Of a stretch of DNA of 64,000 nucleotides, positions 61,358-64,000 are shown in pieces. The stretch comes from Fen-455 sp050012675. Lineage in GTDB: Bacteria > Actinomycetota > Acidimicrobiia > Acidimicrobiales > Bog-793. Each line of letters begins with the position of its first letter. Positions within the stretch are counted from its first letter, which is position 1. Under the pieces are notes generated by a model. It worked only from the letters and a program-made list of their open reading frames with translations. It was not told the DNA's origin and did not search any database. The position numbers and the translations under genes were made by a program. The stretch is from positions 62,001 through 126,000 of the forward strand of contig JBEKGS010000002.1 in the NCBI GenBank assembly GCA_050012675.1, given 5' to 3'.

Positions 61358-61849
61358 TCACACGCAGTCTCGGCAGAGAAGTCGCTTTTTGTCGGCGAGC
61401 TGTGTTTGGCTCTTGACAAGGAAGCAGGATCGGCAGACGAACTCCCCCGGTTGTTTTGGGAGCACGCGAAGTGAGCCCTCCCCGCGCTCTTCTGAGTCGG
61501 GTGCCTCCTCTTCTTCGTCCTCTTCGTCGTCGACAACGACCAGTCGTTCTTTCAAGATCACATCGAGGCTGGCCTCGATGTCGTCGTCGTCGAGGTCGTC
61601 GTCGTCTTCGTCCTCGCTCTCCATGGGCACGATCTCGACCTCGAGCCCCACGCCGCCAGAGCCCACGACCTCGTCGTCATCGTCAAGGTCGTCTACGAGC
61701 GCCACCTCACCGAGCTCCTCGTCGTCGTCCTCGAGCAGGTCCGCGTCAGCGAGATCCTCGAGGTCGGCCTCGTCCGCGTCAGGCACCTCGAGATCGTCGA
61801 CCTCGATGGGCTCTTCCAGGTCTGCGGTGTCCTTGGTTTCCTTGCGCAT
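61358..61849 (-). CDS. Acidic DUF4193-like zinc-ribbon protein
   Basis: 163 residues. Residues 1-120 are extremely acidic (long Asp/Glu runs, mostly disordered). The C-terminal 35 residues hold RVLPKQPGEFVCRSCFLVKS, then CRDCV: two CxxC knuckles that match the end of mycobacterial DUF4193 proteins. Those proteins are short and acidic too, but this N-terminus is longer. Function unknown. ATG 61849 has GAAGGA upstream; a TTG one codon earlier is possible. Confidence 0.82.
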   Translation of the reverse strand: MRKETKDTADLEEPIEVDDLEVPDADEADLEDLADADLLEDDDEELGEVALVDDLDDDDEVVGSGGVGLEVEIVPMESEDEDDDDLDDDDIEASLDVILKERLVVVDDEEDEEEEAPDSEERGEGSLRVLPKQPGEFVCRSCFLVKSQTQLADKKRLLCRDCV

Positions 61850-61921
61850 CAACGTCCTTCAAGTCTTCGGAGCCAGTGCCACGCTCGCCGCGAACCCCCT
61901 GCAGAGGTCGCGGCCGGATGG

Positions 61922-61927
61922 ACTATA
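61922..61927 (-). promoter_or_regulatory. -10 box TATAGT of the acidic zinc-ribbon gene
   Basis: Minus strand TATAGT, about 70 nt before ATG 61849; predicted leader about 65 nt with GAAGGA. The -35 region is poor. Confidence 0.45.
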
Positions 61928-62002
61928 CGGCACCGATGCTTGGTTGCGGCGACTTCCGGCGAGATTTCCCCCCGCGATCGGCAACTTCGTGATCGGGCGG
62001 TA

Positions 62003-62176
62003 GGACCCAGGACGCCTTTGGGGCCACCCTTCTCGCCTGCCCGGGCGATACGCCGACATGAGGTGCCGACGGGGGCGTTCTCTACTCGACTCCTGGGTCC
62101 CCACCACTCGCAACACCCCCGAGGCTTTTCGAGCAACTCCCGGACGTTCCGTCGTTGCCCTTGGCTTGAGGGGACT
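62003..62176 (-). ncRNA. Candidate small RNA or structured leader
   Basis: From the predicted start near 62176 the minus strand runs into a hairpin with perfect 10-bp arms (62091-62100 TCCTGGGTCC with 62003-62012 GGACCCAGGA) enclosing 78 nt with further GC pairing. No reading frame of note is inside. Transcription is not demonstrated. Confidence 0.3.
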
Positions 62177-62182
62177 CTCTAG

Positions 62183-62210
62183 TTATTACCACGGCGGGAC
62201 TGCTAGTCAA
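62183..62210 (-). promoter_or_regulatory. Promoter TTGACT-N16-TAATAA
   Basis: Minus strand -35 TTGACT (62205-62210) and -10 TAATAA (62183-62188), 16-nt spacing, just past the ThyX-like stop. It is one of the best -35 hexamers in the window and has no protein start close by. Confidence 0.45.
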
Positions 62211-62231
62211 GAGGAGATGAGAAGTCCCCCG

Positions 62232-63848
62232 TCACAGACCCGGCGTTCGGCACTCCCGTCTCTTTTCGGCGCGTTGCTCGGCCTCGAGACGGCCGAGACC
62301 GGTCCCGCCGTGGTCCACGAAGCTCATTGCGGCGGCGATGGAGCGGTGGCCCGCCTCCTCGGCTATGAGCCGGTGCATCTCTTGGGCGATCCTGCGATAG
62401 GCGGGATGGCCCTGGGGACCGGAGCGCAGTTCGAGGACGTGCATCGCCTCGCGGGCGTTCAGCTGCAAGACAAAGCGGATGTTGAAGGCCAGCGCCACTG
62501 CGTAGGCGCTCTGCTCGGGAAAGCAAGGGGCAAGGGCTTCGGCAAGGCTCCTCGAGCGTTCGAGCGACTCGAGGAATCGATCGGCGAATCCTGCCGCCTC
62601 GACGATCGCGGGCACCTCGAAGCCGAGCCCGGTACCGAGCGGCTGCCACTCGACCGTGAGCATGCGATGGCGCTGAAGGTCCCTGAAGGCTCCGTAGTCC
62701 GCCACGATGTCGAACCGGTAGGAAGTGCGCTCCAGGGCTCTTCCGGGGCGGTGGCGACGATTGGAGCGGGCTCCGACGTAGGCCTCGATGATGCTCCGGC
62801 GGTCCTCCGGTCCAAGAGCAGAGACGCGCCGTGCTATCTCGGACTCCGGCAGGTTCAAGTAGGGGTAGCACATGGCCTCGAGCACCTTGTCCTCGCCGAG
62901 CGGGTCGAAGTCCGTGAGGGTCACCGACGTCCCCGGTGTCGGGACGGCGGCCGGCCACAGCTCGTGCACCGCCGCGTCCATCTCGTCACGCCGGGCCTGC
63001 AGGTACTCGACCCACACTCCGCCCCGATCGGGCCGGTCGATCCTAGACAGGAACGACGGGATCACCTTTCTAAGCTCGACGAGGATGAGATCGGCGTAAC
63101 GGCGCGACTCGGGCAGCGGATGGGCCAGCATCCGCAACAACAGCTGCTCATAGCTCTGCCCCGACCCGAAGATCCCGACGTTGGAGAGCGAGCCCGCAGG
63201 AAGCAGCCCTCGCAGGGCATCGAGGCAGCGCGCCCGGACAGCCTGTCGGTGGGCTAGCTCCGACACTCCCCCGCGCCTGGGGTTTTCCCGGGCGACGAAG
63301 GACTGCAGGGCGGGCAGGAGCTCTGCATATGTGTCGAACATCCGGTCCATCTCGCCCACGTAGCGGGCACCGAGCGGCGACTCGAGGACGGCCGGGTCGC
63401 GGTGATAGCGATAGTGCCCCGTGGGAAGGCGGCTGTCGTAGGGGATATAGCGCGTCGACTGCTCGAGGTAGGACATGAGACGCCCTCGCTCGAGGATCTT
63501 GGTCAACAGGTTCGAGGACTGCTCGCAGGCGAGATGGACCCCGCCCAGCTGTGCGACAGAGTCGTCCCCAAACTCGCTGAAGACCCTGGCGTAGAGCTCC
63601 TCGGCGCGCCGCAGGCCGACCGAGGCGTCGAGGCTTGTGTCGCCGGCCACGTCGAGCTCGTCGACGAACTCGTCCAGGAACAGCCGACGCAGGCTCTTGG
63701 AGGACCGCGAATACCGCGCGAACAAGGCGCCCTTGACGACCTCGGGCAGGTTCACGAGCGCGAACACAGGTCCGTCGAGATTCGTGAAGTACCTCCCGAG
63801 CAGCTCCCGCTCCTCGGCGGTGAACTGCTCAACGCCCGCGATAGACAT
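62232..63848 (-). CDS. Tandem ThyX-like (flavin-dependent thymidylate synthase family) protein
   Basis: 538 residues with two ThyX-type domains. The first (about 25-250) has RGRLMSYLEQSTRY at 121-134, equivalent to the ThyX signature RHR-x5-E-x-S-x-RY but with RGR. The second (about 310-520) has RHRMLTVEWQPLG at 393-405, keeping RHR but losing the E-x-S-x-R part. Each half therefore has only part of the active site. The protein may be a non-canonical enzyme or a flavin/nucleotide-binding relative; a standard ThyX is about 220-250 residues. ATG 63848 is chosen over TTG 63854. It follows a partial gene by 12 bases, likely one operon. Confidence 0.82.
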   Translation of the reverse strand: MSIAGVEQFTAEERELLGRYFTNLDGPVFALVNLPEVVKGALFARYSRSSKSLRRLFLDEFVDELDVAGDTSLDASVGLRRAEELYARVFSEFGDDSVAQLGGVHLACEQSSNLLTKILERGRLMSYLEQSTRYIPYDSRLPTGHYRYHRDPAVLESPLGARYVGEMDRMFDTYAELLPALQSFVARENPRRGGVSELAHRQAVRARCLDALRGLLPAGSLSNVGIFGSGQSYEQLLLRMLAHPLPESRRYADLILVELRKVIPSFLSRIDRPDRGGVWVEYLQARRDEMDAAVHELWPAAVPTPGTSVTLTDFDPLGEDKVLEAMCYPYLNLPESEIARRVSALGPEDRRSIIEAYVGARSNRRHRPGRALERTSYRFDIVADYGAFRDLQRHRMLTVEWQPLGTGLGFEVPAIVEAAGFADRFLESLERSRSLAEALAPCFPEQSAYAVALAFNIRFVLQLNAREAMHVLELRSGPQGHPAYRRIAQEMHRLIAEEAGHRSIAAAMSFVDHGGTGLGRLEAEQRAEKRRECRTPGL

Positions 63849-63860
63849 GCCCAAACGACA

Positions 63861-64000
63861 TTACGGTGCGGGTTGGCCCCCGGCGCGGATGGTTCCGTGA
63901 TCCACGGGAATGGTGACCACCGACGATGCCGCGACCACGTCTCGCAGCAGGCGCTCGGCCGCGACCCGAGCAGTCTTGGCAGTCTCGGGTCTGGCCGCGA
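63861..64000 (-). CDS. 3' end of an unidentified gene (truncated by window edge)
   Basis: The last 46 codons of a minus-strand frame, ending at TAA 63861-63863: AARPETAKTARVAAERLLRD, then VVAASSVVTIPVDHGTIRAG. Codon use is typical of the region. It ends 12 bases before the ThyX-like start, so the two are likely co-transcribed. The family cannot be told from this piece. Confidence 0.6.
   Translation of the reverse strand, partial: AARPETAKTARVAAERLLRDVVAASSVVTIPVDHGTIRAGGQPAP

Larger units (their letters stand above)
61850..62231. other. 382-bp spacer with two minus-strand promoter candidates and a long-range inverted repeat
   Basis: No protein gene seen. From right to left it holds a promoter-like pair at 62183-62210, a 10-bp inverted repeat at 62003-62012/62091-62100, and a TATAGT box at 61922-61927 near the acidic-protein gene. 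Confidence 0.45.

Noticed and set aside
61456..61992. Arg-rich and Ser-rich plus-strand frames opposite the acidic protein
   Set aside because: They are complements of Asp/Glu codon runs; the minus-strand frame carries a recognisable zinc ribbon.

Overview
The window is GC-rich, densely coded bacterial DNA from an actinobacterium. Marker content and gene order suggest a deep-branching, Acidimicrobiia-like lineage. The strongest clue is a block that keeps the mycobacterial order pgsA ... gcvH-garA-MerR(FtsR-like)-DUF151-MerR-glycine decarboxylase. A DUF4193-type zinc-ribbon protein, a furA-katG pair and many leaderless genes fit the same phylum. Taxonomy is inferred from gene content only; no rRNA, tRNA, CRISPR array or intact insertion sequence was seen.

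Layout. 1-13 kb is accessory: a 5'-truncated APC permease, a tyrosine-recombinase remnant, two large secreted proteins of unknown role, a VOC-fold protein, a decayed sensor kinase not visible as a single reading frame, a two-gene ABC exporter, a G1 (acid) peptidase and an FG-GAP lipoprotein. 13-16 kb holds a PAS-GAF histidine kinase, a flavin-binding protein and a CDP-alcohol phosphatidyltransferase. 16-28.7 kb is the conserved core: a nucleotidyltransferase/pseudo-phosphomannomutase fusion, gcvH, garA, two MerR regulators, a purine phosphoribosyltransferase, the DUF151 nuclease, a small PD-(D/E)XK-like protein, gcvT, split gcvPA/gcvPB, two small membrane proteins and a threonine-type asparaginase.

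28.7-39 kb is a cyclic-di-GMP region. It carries a degenerate EAL-GAF-GGDEF protein, a PAS-PAS-HD-GYP phosphodiesterase and two tandem 575-residue PAS-GGDEF-EAL paralogues. The paralogues share an upstream element resembling FliA/WhiG-class promoters. A membrane protein and a ROK kinase lie among them. 39-54.9 kb is mixed: exported ASH-like protein, MFS exporter, ArsR-SRPBCC operon, acetyltransferase, furA-katG, RNA methyltransferase, APH(6)-like kinase, YCII protein, PIG-L deacetylase with a Ddn-like oxidoreductase, and a thioesterase. 55-64 kb has a DEAD-box helicase fused to a cold-shock domain, an HtrA protease, a large disordered Arg/Pro-rich protein, a GNAT enzyme, an acidic zinc-ribbon protein and a tandem ThyX-like protein.

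Gene cooperation: GcvH, GcvT, GcvPA and GcvPB give three of the four glycine-cleavage components (the L protein is absent here). GarA in its relatives tunes 2-oxoglutarate metabolism, which explains its place beside glycine catabolism. The c-di-GMP enzymes can make, break and sense one messenger in a 10-kb stretch. Many starts lie 6-9 nt behind a TANNNT -10 box, so leaderless translation appears common, and two loci seem to carry leaderless upstream mini-ORFs.
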